NCBI GenBank assembly: GCA_029783825.1
Contig: JAREIK010002450.1
Span: 248,001-312,000 of the forward strand
DNA from: Sapria himalayana
Lineage: Eukaryota; Streptophyta; Magnoliopsida; Malpighiales; Rafflesiaceae
Reading direction: 5' to 3'
Length of the DNA stretch: 64,000 nt
Below, one piece after another: positions 51,436 through 62,523 of the stretch. The position numbers and the translations under genes were made by a program. Every line of letters begins with the position of its first letter. Position 1 is the stretch's first letter. The notes under the pieces were generated by a model. The model was not told where the DNA came from. It searched no databases and worked only from the letters and a program-made list of their open reading frames with translations.

Positions 51436-51802
51436 TATATAAGATATATATCAAAAATAAAGGACCATTATTAAAATTATCGTGCTACTTAGCTCATATA
51501 TCGATGTTATTGGTCACAATAATATCAAAAATATTTGACTCAACAAAAAAAAAGTAAAACAAGAGCAATTGATTGTCCCTTGGATATTTGTTTATGATTT
51601 CATTATCCAAGAATTTGGAGTGATGTGATTACCTTAAAATACATTGGATGCAGATGTGTCGTGCTAGTATCATGACCAATAATACCAAAAGAACAATAAT
51701 TAATGTATTTTTCTTGAGAAAGTATTAGTGTGACATGGTTAATTAATATGTTCAATAAAGGCCAGTATCATGATGTGATTATCATAAAAAAAAAGTAAAT
51801 CA

Positions 51803-52553
51803 AGGCCAGGCATGTGCCTTGCCATGGGCCAACCCATGTATTATGATGGCATGGTTCCAAGCCACTTGGTACCATGCTTATCAATTCTTGTGCGGGCTGT
51901 GCTATATTAACGGAGCATTCTTAGATTATATGCCTCACAATCAATAAATTTTTTTTTTTGATGCTCGACTATAAAATTTTTTGTTTATCTAGTGAAAGAT
52001 GTATAACACTAGAATAAATTAATAGTGGATCAATAATAGTTATGCATGTGGAAGAGCTTATCTGAGTTGAGAAGAACCGATACAATGAATCTCGCTCAAT
52101 TCTTGGGAAATTCATTTATTTCGTGCGATGATCCTACATAAAAATATTAGTATAGAACACAATATCATAATTTTATTGTTTCATAAAGTAATTGGTAGAA
52201 AATAAATTATGATGAAATTTTAATATATATAAGATATATATCAAAAATAAAGGATCATTATTAAAATTATCATGCTACTTAGCTCATATAATGATGTTAT
52301 TGGTCACAATAATATTAAAAATATTTGACTCAACAAAAAAAAAAAAATAAAACAAGAGCAATTCATGGTCCCTTGGATATTTGTTTATGAATTCATTATC
52401 CAAGAATTTGGAGTGATGTGATTACCATAAAATACATGGGATGTAGATGTGTCGTGCTAGTATCATGACCAGTAATACTAATAGAACAATAATTAAGGTA
52501 TTCTTCTTGAGAAAGCATTAGTGTGACATGATCAATTAATATGTTCAATAAAG
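51803..52553 (+). repeat. Tandem segmental duplication, copy 2 (empty site)
   Basis: Starts aggccaggcatgtgccttgc and ends atgttcaataaag. At the position of the pogo insert it reads tttaatatatataagat, identical to copy 1 after removal of 49320-51435 and one TA. The two copies are separated by 40 bp. Confidence 0.9.
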
Positions 52554-52867
52554 AACCAACATGAGTAAGTCCATTAATCTTATGTATAGTTTTTGTTTTC
52601 ATGAGATATATAGAATTGACATATAAGTTGTCTCATTATTGGTGCATGTTTATATTAAACATTCCTGAATGTCATAACACATTTGTTTGAAATTTAATAA
52701 GTATTTTCTTAGTTTTTTTATTAAATGCACAATAAAGAAAAAAAGTTAGTATACTGACATTTCTTGTGTGCCTTTCACATATGTAAGAGTCATCTCTAAG
52801 TGTCTAAAAACCCATGCTGGCATTGTCGTCATCGTCGTTGCCACAAAAAATCCAAAATACCCATAGA
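52554..52867. other. Spacer, no gene seen
   Basis: AT-rich sequence without features. It ends in the cccataga target duplication of the following hAT element. Confidence 0.5.
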
Positions 52868-55800
52868 TAGATGTGTCCAACAGGCTGGCCTGACCTAGTT
52901 TTAGGTGGCCCATCTGGGACTGGCATTGCTTGTCTATAAGAGTCATCACAGCCGGTCTGGCATGGCTCGTCGACCCGGCTATGATGAACCCATGCTGGGA
53001 CATGCTTGGACAGGCTAGTTCTGGCCCAGCTGGGCTTGGTAGGAGGTTGGGTTTTGCCCTTTGGGCCGGGTGAGAGCCAATTTTAATATTTTTATATAAT
53101 TTTAAAATAGAATATTAAAAATATTATAAAATTTAAATTTTAAGTATTTAATTATTAATACTTAATTACTTAAATAATTGTTAGTTAATAGTTAATTATT
53201 AAATTAAAATAAATAAATAATTTTTTTAATTTTTATTTTACTAAATTAAATAAAACATAAAGTTTAGTATAATGAACAATTAAAATTTTAAAATTAACAA
53301 TGTTTGAATTAATAAAACTAAAATATTAATACAAACTAATGTAAATCACAAAAAAATTAAGATTAAAGAATTAAGCCTCAAACTCAAAGTAATATGACAA
53401 AAAAAATAAACAAAGACAATATAAATCCAAAAAAAAAATTAAAAATGAAAAATATCATCAGCGGACAACATTACAGTATATGATCAATGATGATATAAGA
53501 TAAGTATCAGTGTTTTAATCTGTTAATTCTCATCAGTCATCAAATCATCATCAATATTACATGGATTATCATCAGCAATCAACTCTTTCGCTTTTGCTGT
53601 AGTTTCAGTATGATTCTGGATGCCTAATCTTGAATTCTTCTAATCCTTCATGCATTCTAATACCTTAATAATATTCGGGCGTAATTTGAATCTCCTATTC
53701 AAAAACATATTCACTGCAAAAAAAAAAAGACTCTGATGCTACACTTGACATCGGAGAAGTCAGTAGATCCCGTGTCATTTTTAGATAGCATGAGATATGT
53801 GGACTCATATGATTTTTATTACGGTAAAATATCAAAATTCTTATTATCAGAATGTGATAGGATTGAACAATAATTGATATCTAAGCATCAAGATAGTTCA
53901 CTCTTATTTGATGGTTTACCTTTTCATTTATTCCTTGTTACTTGAATGAAAAAGTCATCATCTTTGAATATGATATCCATGTCTGTGCTCAGAGCCTCAC
54001 TAATACTACACTATATCTAGTATCGTTGTATGTACAGAGCTCAGTTAACTTTTCATAAATGAACCTTTCAGGTAGGTCTTCCTTGTTCATACATGAGGAT
54101 ATGTATGCCAAAACATTCTCCATCCCTTCCATCTTAACCATGGTTCATGCAAGTATCTAGATAATAAAGAGATGGAATGATAGATCATTACTTTAAGTAC
54201 TTTGTTTTCATTTCTATAACTACATCGTCAAGTGTTAGGTCATTTCAAAATTTTTTTTAAACATATTACTAATATTGCACATGTACTTGAGTGCATTAAA
54301 AGTCGTAGGAGTACAAACTAATGAACAGATATTTGTCGTGTCATAAAAAATATTCAAGAATTTCATAAATGAAATTTTCGTAGCCTAGTTAGTATTGTTA
54401 ATAATAAATTTATTATTTTTATTATTGACATAGTCGGATATTACGTGTTTATATTCAACACATGATTCTAACATAAGATATGTATAATTTCAACACTTTC
54501 ACATCTGATTGGAATTTTTTCTTCTTTAGACTCATAAAGACTATCGAACTCTTGTTGTCTGTGAGGCGTACAAAAATATTTTAGTGAGTTATGTATGTTT
54601 CTTAAAGTGGTGGAATATACCTTTATCCCCGCTTGTACTATCAGGTTAATGACGTGACACATGTATCTTATGTGAAAAATCGTTCCTAATGGTTAATCTC
54701 TAATATTCAAAATAAATATGTTAATTGCTACTTTATTATTAGATCCATTATCAAATATTATACTAAATATTTTAATTTTAAAATTTATATTTTTTTAATA
54801 ATTGTATCATTCACTCAAAAATTGGGTGGGCCATCACGAGGATGTAGAATTTCAGAGAATCCTAATATTATTTTATTTAGTGTCCATTTAGAATATACAT
54901 AGTGAGCGGTGAGGCATGCATAAGAAGCATCATCATGACTAGTCCAAATATCGGATGTCATAGACATTACTTTAGTATTCCCTAAATTTATTAATTATTA
55001 TTTTTTTTCTAACTTATAATATTTTAGTATGTCATTCCTATATGTGGATCTACGAATCATATGATATACAAGTTGAAAATATGTATGTATGATACTATCC
55101 TTTGATCCTCCAAAAACCTAATCGAAAGATTCATCATGGAAATCAGTTTGGTTATGTATTTCCTCCCTAATTTGGTATCATATATGAAGGGAGTCAATTT
55201 TGAGGTTGAACTGGATGCAGTCTCAAAGAACCCATCGTTAAGTTGGATTTGTCTAGAATCTAATATATCATATTTTTTGGTGTATAGTTTGGCATGCCTC
55301 TTTGCGTGTTCAGTCCTACATGAATTCTTACAGTTTAAATTTTTTTTATAATTTTTGCACTGTCGATTATTCTTCAGTATTTTTTATATTTTTTTGCTTT
55401 ATTATTTTAAAGTGAGTCCAAATTATTGATGTTCTTCTAGTTTTTTATTTTTTAGATGCTTGAGTCGAATTGACTGGAGAAATCAAAGTTTTGGCATACT
55501 CGGATATTTCCTTAGGATTTTTGTTATCAAAAGTATAATTAATTTTATTCTCATAATTAAAATTTAATATTTATCATTTTTTTTTTGTTTTTTATTTTTT
55601 AGATTGGACTTAGGAGTTAGGACTAGGAGAAGATTTTGGGTTTTAAATTTAAAACTTCAAAAGTAATAATTAAAAAATACTCGTATATCATTATACATAA
55701 ACTTTAGTTTTTGATGTCCGCACCACATGCGCACTACAATTCACACCACATCTGAGTCCCGAAAGGTGAAACCAAAAGGAAGGGCCCAAGATAGAGAAAA

Positions 55801-56319
55801 TTAGAGAGAGAGAGCGATTTATAATTTAAAAACATAATTATTTGAATGGAAGAGGGGGGAGGGAGGGGGTTATAGATTTAGAAAAGTTATTTTTTAAAAA
55901 AAATTATTTTTTTGAATTTTTTAGTTTTTTTTTAAATAAAAAATCAGACAGAATTCTTAGGGCTGTCGGATTCTTCCTAATAGTTGTTGGAGGCATAATC
56001 CAATGGGTTAGATTAAATTTTTTTCGGACTGTTTGGTCGGTTTGATCGTCAAACTGACCCTAATGGTTGTCATTTCCAGAAATTTCAACTTCTAGAACAA
56101 TCATGCTCTGGTTGGGGGGTTGGGGAAAAATGATTGTGAGTCGGGTCGGTCGGGTTACATGCCCCGATGGAAATTCAGATTCGTTGGGCTTCGGGATGGG
56201 GCTAGATCGGGGCACCCAGCCTTATATCGAGCTGTGCTTGGCCTGACACCTGACCCAGTTGTCCTAGGCATAGTCGAGTCGGGCCATGTTCGGGCCACCC
56301 TACCTGTTTGATACCTCTA
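52868..56319 (-). mobile_element. hAT transposon, long copy D
   Basis: Left end TAGATGTGTCCAACAGGC and right end CCTGTTTGATACCTCTA are inverted copies of the family terminus. Flanking 8-mers CCCATAGA (52860-52867) and CCCATAGT (56320-56327) form a seven-of-eight target duplication, so both ends are well supported. GC-rich subterminal segments lie at 52880-53080 and 55960-56310. The transposase relic is on the minus strand. Its total length (3452 bp) is close to the 3372 bp of the plus-strand copy at 57471. Confidence 0.8.
53525..55660 (-). pseudogene. hAT transposase remnant, copy D
   Basis: Collinear with the 58158-60276 transposase. The C-terminal tail region is recognisable at 53525-53700. 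The open frame 54468-54662 gives MCHVINLIVQAGIKV followed by IRNSLKY-like sequence, the CYVINLIVQADMKV block of the better preserved copy. Frames are broken throughout. Confidence 0.65.
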
Positions 56320-56327
56320 CCCATAGT

Positions 56328-57462
56328 ACATAAGTATTTTACTTTTATAGATGGAAACTATCATAAAAAACCATCACAAATTGCATATGTTTGTTATTGT
56401 CGGCACTTACAAAGGTTGTGCTGTCATCCACGCACCCCAAAATTGAAGACACCTTACTAGAATGAGCCTACCTTTTGTACCATGTAAATGCTTTCCTACG
56501 GCTTGCTTCGGGAAAGATCGGAAAGGTGGTGGAGACAAAGGTGCAAGGGAATAAAAACGATGGAAAAAAGGAATAAATATTATTTAAAAATGAAAAGTTA
56601 ATTTTTTGAATACATTAAATTCTATATATATAAAATTTGAAGCAGCCCACAAGTCAGGTACTTTTAAACAATGAAAAATAAATAAAAATAAAAGATAATA
56701 ACCTAAAAAATTCAACATCCTTAATAATTCACCTCATGCTTTTGAATTAGAAAAGTCATTCGGGATTGTATCCATTCTGAAAAATTATTTTTAGAAACTC
56801 TATGTCGCTAGATTATATTGTCATGAGATTTTAATGTTATATTTTTCACTTTTCCTAATAAAACTCCAAGTTTCCGAGTTGTGTTTTACTGAGAGTCAAA
56901 GGAATTTTTGGTAACAATGTTCATCTAATGGCTTCTCTTAGAGCATTGTCCATGTCCAAAGTCTAATTAGATTACCAAGTTTAAACAATTACATGATTAT
57001 GATTAGATACGATTCTTATAGTGTGCATTAGAAGAAGATATATCATTCATTTGTTTGATTAGTTTCCTCTGAAACTATTCGATCTAATAAATAATTTTGA
57101 TGATCTTGATTTTTAGATTGTTTTTGAAATAAATAACAATATTGTAATTATCATTTAGTTTCATATATTTTATTTTTTTATACCTTCTCTTTCTTGTGCT
57201 AGGTTATTTAATTTTGTTAATAGCATCTATATACCTAGCTCTTCTCATGAGGTATAGGTTGCAAATGTTTGTGACGGGTCGACATGACCTATTTATTGAG
57301 CCCACACAGGGCCATCATGCTAGACTGGCATGCCTATGAAAATGGGCATCATAACACCACTTAGTGGCCTGTTGACAACCCAAATTGCGTCAGGTAGTAG
57401 TCAACTCAATGATGACTTGGGCTCTTGTCATGTGTTTTACATAGCCTAACATGACATGGGCC
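56328..57462. other. Spacer between two hAT elements
   Basis: 56330-57230 shows no recognisable feature. 57255-57460 (gacgggtcgacatgacct ... tgacatgggccctagg) resembles an eroded hAT end segment. Confidence 0.4.
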
Positions 57463-57470
57463 CTAGGAAC

Positions 57471-60400
57471 TAGAGGTGTCAACCGTGCCGGGCTGGCCGG
57501 GGAAAATGCCGTGCCCGGCCCGGCATGGTTCGGCCTGTGGCACAGCACACCGGCACGGGTTCGTCCCGTGTCGGGTGTCCCCCGAGCCCGACCCCGCGAG
57601 CGCCCCACGCCCCTCCCGCAAAAAAGACCATGGGTCGGGTTTGATTGGACCCGACCCACGAGACCCGGACCGACCCAATTCCCCCCCCCCCAACGGGAAA
57701 AAAAATTAATAAAAAATTTAATTTTCAGCCATTGGATCTCGCCTCCAACGGCTAGGGGGCAGAATCCAACGGCCCTCATGATTCTGCCCCCTAAAACATT
57801 AAAAAAAATTTAAAAAAATTACTTTTTTTTAAAAAAAATTATCTTTAATCTATAAATTTTACTCCTATCTCTTTAACATTTATATTTTTCATAAACATAA
57901 ATTCTCTCAAATTATTCAATTTATCTCTCAAAAATTTTTGCTTCTCTCTCTTGGGACTCGGGATTTTGGCATTTGGATTTGATTTTTGAGAATCTCAACT
58001 TGAGTTTTGAACTTAAAGCTTGACTGTGGTGCACCGTGCACGTTACCGACCTCATTGTTTTTACCGGATAATTTATTTTAAGTTTTTAACTTTCTCTTCT
58101 AGACCAAAAATAGAAAAAATTAAAAACTAGTTTTCCAGTCTCTAAAAAACTATTCTGAATAACAAAAATCATAAAAAATGTCAAATACAACTGAAATATA
58201 TTTAAATTTAGAAAATGAAAATATTATACAGAGGTCTGAGACTGCTGAAACTTTGGTTTCTCTAGTCGTCTCAACCTAAAATTCTAAAAAACAAAAAATT
58301 AGGAGGATTTTTGTAGTTTTGACTCATTTTAATATAATAAAACAAAAAAAATGTTAGGGGTGAGGAATAAGAAATGACACAGTGCAAATATTGTATGATA
58401 CTTTTAACATGTAAGAGTTCGTTTGGGACTGGGCACCTTAAGAGACATGCCGAATTATGCACCAAAAAACATGGTCTATTAGATCCTAGGCAAACCTACC
58501 TTGACACTGTATTTTTTGAGACCGGATCGAGTTCAGTCTCAAATTTTACTCCCTTCATATACTCTAGCGAGTTGGGTAGGGACGGCATGGTCAGACTTAT
58601 CACATTGATGGGTCTTCCGATTAGATTTTCAGAAGATCCAAGAGGTGTGCATCATGCAGACATGTTTTCAGTCTGCTTATCGTAGGATTCCTAGGTCCAC
58701 ATCTAGGAATGACATACTAAAGATATATAAGTTAGAAAAATAAAAAATAATTAATAAATTTATGACATATAGTAGAGTGGTGTTCGTGACGTCCGATATC
58801 TGGATAAGTCACGATGAATTATCTTATGCATGTCTCACCAGTCACTATGTAGATTCTAACTGGACTATAAATAAAAAAATTTTAGGATTCTCTGAGATTT
58901 TTCATCCTTATGATGGCTTGATCATTTTTGAGTGCATGATAAAAATCTTTAGGAAATATAAAATTTAGTGTCACATTCGATAACGCATCTAATAATGGAG
59001 TAGCGATCAACATGGCTGTTAGAAATATTAGAGATGCACGATTAGGAGAGATCTTTCTTGTCAAATGCATGTGTTACGTGATTAACTTGATTGTTCAAGC
59101 GGATATGAAGGTGTGTTCCATCGTGTTAGATAATATACGTAATGCACTAAAATATATTCGTACTCTTCGCAGACAACAAGTGTTTGGTAGTCTCTGTTTG
59201 TCTGCGAATCTTAAGAAAAAGAAATTTCAATCGGATGTGAGACATCGATAGAATTACACGTACCTGATGTTAGAATCATGTGTTGGATATGAACACGTGA
59301 TATCCGACTATGTCAATAGTAAGAGTGACGAACTTATCATTGACGACACTGACTAGGCTTCAGGAATTTTATTTATGAAATTCCAGAAGATTTTTTACGA
59401 CGCGACGAACATGTATTCGTCGGTTTATATGTCCACGACTTGCATTGTACTCTGGTGCATATGCAACATTAGTAGCATTTTAGGAAGTATCGAGTTGACC
59501 CGACACTTAGCCATATGGTTGCAGAGATGGAAACCAAATACTGGAAGTGCTGGCCCACTGTTCTATCTATTTATTGCCTCGCTGCATGCATGGACCCTAG
59601 GGTTAAGGTGGAAGGGGTAGAAAATACCCTGACCTACATTTCCTCGTGCATGAACCTGGAAGAGCCACCTGAAGGGTTCATTTACGAGAAGTTGACTGAC
59701 CTGTTCACATACTACGATACTAGGTATGGTGGTGGTAGTAGTGAGACTGTGATTACGGACATTGATACATTGTTCGGAGATGACGATTTTTTCATTCAGC
59801 TAACGAGGGGAAAACGTAGGGGTGGACCATCGCATAGGAGCCAGCTTTCTCGGTACTTAGATACCGATTACTGCTCAATCCTATCACATTATGATACTAA
59901 GAATCTTGATATATTACAGTGGTGGAAATCATATGAGTTCACCTTTCCCGTGCTATCGATGATGACACTGGATCTACTGACTCTTCCGGTGTCAAGCGTA
60001 GCATCAGAGTCTGCTTTTTCTGTTGCAGTGAACGTGATTTCGGATAGGAGATCGAGATTACGTCTAGATATTATTGAGACATTGGCTTGTTTGAAGGATT
60101 AGGAGGATTCGAGGTTTAACATTCATGATCGTGCTGGAGCTGAGACTGGGACAGAGATTACAGCCGCATTCACTGCGATAGCGGAGAAGTTGATTGTTGT
60201 TGAAGATGATCCATATGATACTGATTTTGATGTTGTGGCTGTTGATGCTCATGATATGCCGATTGACGATTTATGATGATCTATAATTTTTTGATTTTCT
60301 TTGTTTTGTTTTTTATTGATTGTACGCTTTATTTATACGTTATGTTGAAACTGTAATTTGTTTGGTTCGTACCTTCGGTATCAAATGGTTGATTGGTCAT

Positions 60401-60842
60401 TTTTTCATTTGAGTTATGTTTTTTTTAATTTTTAATTTTTTTAACAAAATGTATTGATTTATTTATTTTTTTTGTTTTAATTTTCCATTTAAAAATTCAT
60501 AACTATATTATATAATTCTAATAAATTTTAAACTAATTTTATATTACATTATAAAAAAAATTTAAATTTTGTTATTTTAATAAATTTTAATATTTTTCAT
60601 ATTATAAATATATAATATTATACATTATCTAAAATTTTATATATAATTTAATAATTTATATAAATAAAATAAAAAAAATTAAAAAAAAAAATTTTTTACT
60701 GGCCCGCACGGCCAGGCATGGCCTGTACTGCCAAGCCCGGCCCTAGCGGGCCCGGCTTTTTAAATCGTGCCTGGCCCGGCACGAAGGCACGCTCTTGCCC
60801 AAAAAAAAGTGTCGGGACTGCCCGACCCATTTGACACCTCTA
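57471..60842 (+). mobile_element. hAT transposon, best preserved copy E
   Basis: Perfect 12-bp inverted termini TAGAGGTGTCAA (57471-57482) and TTGACACCTCTA (60831-60842). Flanking 8-mers CTAGGAAC and CTTGCAAC agree at six positions, consistent with an 8-bp hAT target duplication. The left 200 bp are extremely GC-rich with repeated gcccggc, ggcacgg and cgacccacg words; a shorter GC-rich segment (60704-60838) marks the right end. The transposase is on the plus strand. It serves as reference for the older copies A-D and for the short derivative at 62023. Confidence 0.88.
58158..60276 (+). pseudogene. hAT (Ac-like) transposase, several breaks
   Basis: Would encode the cut-and-paste transposase of the hAT family. 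A likely ATG is at 58158. A BED-type zinc finger lies at 58374-58480 (QCKYC ... GTGHLKRHAELC). Next come GLPIRFSEDP with HHADMF (58610-58670), VTSDIWISHDELSY (58787-58830), VTFDNASNNG with the conserved Asp (58970-59000), KCMCYVINLIVQADMK (59060-59110) and IPEDFLRRDEH-type sequence. A final open stretch of 195 codons (59515-60102) carries ATESAFS-like VASESAFSVA and ISDRRSRL of the hAT dimerisation domain. A TAG at 60100-60102 probably replaces Trp; the frame then runs open to the stop at 60274-60276. Frame changes occur between 58685 and 59515 and there are more stops, so it is inactive. Confidence 0.85.
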
Positions 60843-60885
60843 CTTGCAACGGACTGTGCTGACACCTACATAGCCCCACTCTTGG

Positions 60886-60905
60886 AACCCAAGCTAGCTT
60901 GGGTT
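60886..60905. repeat. Perfect 20-bp palindrome
   Basis: AACCCAAGCTAGCTTGGGTT equals its own reverse complement. It is followed by two imperfect copies of a segment containing ataggccccatagc (about 60942 and 60980). Possibly the relic of a small repeat unit. Confidence 0.7.
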
Positions 60906-61029
60906 TATACAATCCTCATGGGCTCCAGGCAAACTTGGGTTCGAAATAGGCCCCATAGCTTCCAGGGTAGCTTGGATTCGGTATAGGCCCCATAGCCTCA
61001 AGGCTAGCATGCTATTTATATTGCGCACT

Positions 61030-61050
61030 CGCACACACACACACACACAT
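61030..61050 (+). repeat. (CA)n microsatellite
   Basis: About ten CA units after ctcg; a second, impure cgcgcgcacgcacacataca run is at about 61281-61300. Confidence 0.85.
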
Positions 61051-61059
61051 ATAATATTA

Positions 61060-62014
61060 TAATATAATATATCAAATATGAAATTTTTAATATTTTTTTA
61101 AAACTTTAAAATGATCATAGAACGTGTTGAATAATATATATATTTTGTGTATATTGCATTTGCATATATATATTTTAAATATTCATCATGTCTATTTAGC
61201 ATAGACATTTTTACAATGCATATTTGTAGCAAACTATATATTTATATATTGTTGATTATGTATTCATATTGCATATATGTCCGCGCGCACGCACACATAC
61301 ATATTATAATACAATTAAAATAAAAGAATAGAAACATTTAAAAATAAATAAAATGACATTAATTTTATTAATTTAAAATTTTGCAATATAAAATAAAATA
61401 TGATTATATAAAAATGAAATATATTCGAATTCTTTAAAAGTGTAATAAAAAATAAAACTAAAATTCATGATCATCATATGTTTGGTTTTGATCTTTATAT
61501 TTTAATGTTTTAATTTTATCATGAAATTCATCTTCTAGTACTAAAATAATCGGTGCATACTTTTAATCTTATAAGCACGTTAAAACTTCTATAATATTTA
61601 GTTGTTGATTTTGTATCCTATGTGTAATGATATTAACAACTAAAATAGTGACTCAAATACTATAATGAACACTTGAGGGGTTAATAAATTATATGTTATT
61701 TTAGATATCATAGGAAATGTATATTATGCAATGGAAACTCACAATAATATAGTATGCATGCATGCTTAATAGGTGTGACAAAATGGTAAGGGGGTGTAAT
61801 TTGCTTTTTGATTGTGAGTGACACCAATCCACTGGTGATATAAAAGCTTTTGCGGAACACTAATCAATAGTTGGTGTTACTTTGAGAGAGTTGTGATATG
61901 TAGTATGCATATGTAGATGATTTGTCTTATAGTTCACATATTGTAACAGAAAATAATATACTAGAAACGTGTTAATAATTATTTTTAGAGAGGAGATCAA
62001 GAATATAACAATGT
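61060..62014. other. AT-rich spacer, no gene seen
   Basis: Simple AT-rich DNA with (AT)n runs. No protein motif or terminal repeat found. Confidence 0.5.
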
Positions 62015-62022
62015 GTTAAGAG

Positions 62023-62515
62023 TACAGGTGTCAACCAGGTCGGTCCGGCACGAGGCACGACACGGTTCAGCCGTGCCTGGGCCAGCCCGGCACTGAAAAA
62101 TTCCGTGCCCGGGCCCGTGCCGTGCTCGGGTTAGGTGCGTGCCGTGCAGTGCTCGGCCTGAGCCGTGCTATGCCTGACCCGGCACGGTTCGGCACGCGGC
62201 ACGGCACCCCGGCACGGGTCTGTCCCGTGCCGGGTGTCCCGTGAGCCCGACCCCAGGAAGCCCCTCCCGCAAAAAAAGACCGCGGGTCGGGTCTGATTCG
62301 ACCTGACCTGCGGTCTTCCCGAACCTCTCGGACAGGCAAGCCCAAGTGGGCCAGACAATGCACGGCACAACCCGCCGTGCCTACGGGCCGTGCCGGGCTC
62401 GGCAATTTTTAAACCGTGCTGGGCCGGGCACGGCACGGTACAGGAACCGTGCCCAGCCTAGCACGGTAGCACGGACGTGCCCAAAAAAAATGGGCCGGCC
62501 TGTTTGACACATCTA
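62023..62515. mobile_element. Short GC-rich hAT derivative with perfect target duplication
   Basis: Left end TACAGGTGTCAA and right end TTGACACATCTA, flanked by an exact 8-bp repeat GTTAAGAG (62015-62022 and 62516-62523). The 493-bp interior has no transposase and is packed with ggcacgg and ccgtgcc words. Its 62205-62300 part matches 57545-57660 of copy E nearly word for word (cggcacgggt, gtcccgtg, cgggtgtccc, cccctcccgcaaaaaa), so it is an internally deleted relative of that family. The GC-rich open frames on the minus strand (62067-62405, 62131-62436, 62168-62368) are by-products of composition. Confidence 0.9.
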
Positions 62516-62523
62516 GTTAAGAG

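Larger units (their letters stand above)
48831..51762 (+). repeat. Tandem segmental duplication, copy 1 (split by pogo)
   Basis: Starts with aggtcaggcatgtgccttgc and ends with atgttcaataaaggcc. Without the 49320-51435 insert it matches 51803-52553 almost base for base, for example gagaagaaccgatacaatga (49160-49179) and gatatatatcaaaaataaag (51443-51462). Copy 1 has extra short segments near 48860-48890 and 48970-49000. The sequence itself has no recognised function. Confidence 0.9.

Noticed and set aside
57390..57813. Several long GC-rich open frames on both strands
   Set aside because: They lie in the subterminal segment of hAT copy E; openness in several frames on both strands reflects GC content, and the peptides are Pro/Arg/Gly-rich without a family match.
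62067..62436. Three overlapping minus-strand open frames up to 112 codons
   Set aside because: Composition effect in the GC-rich short hAT derivative; no start context or homology.
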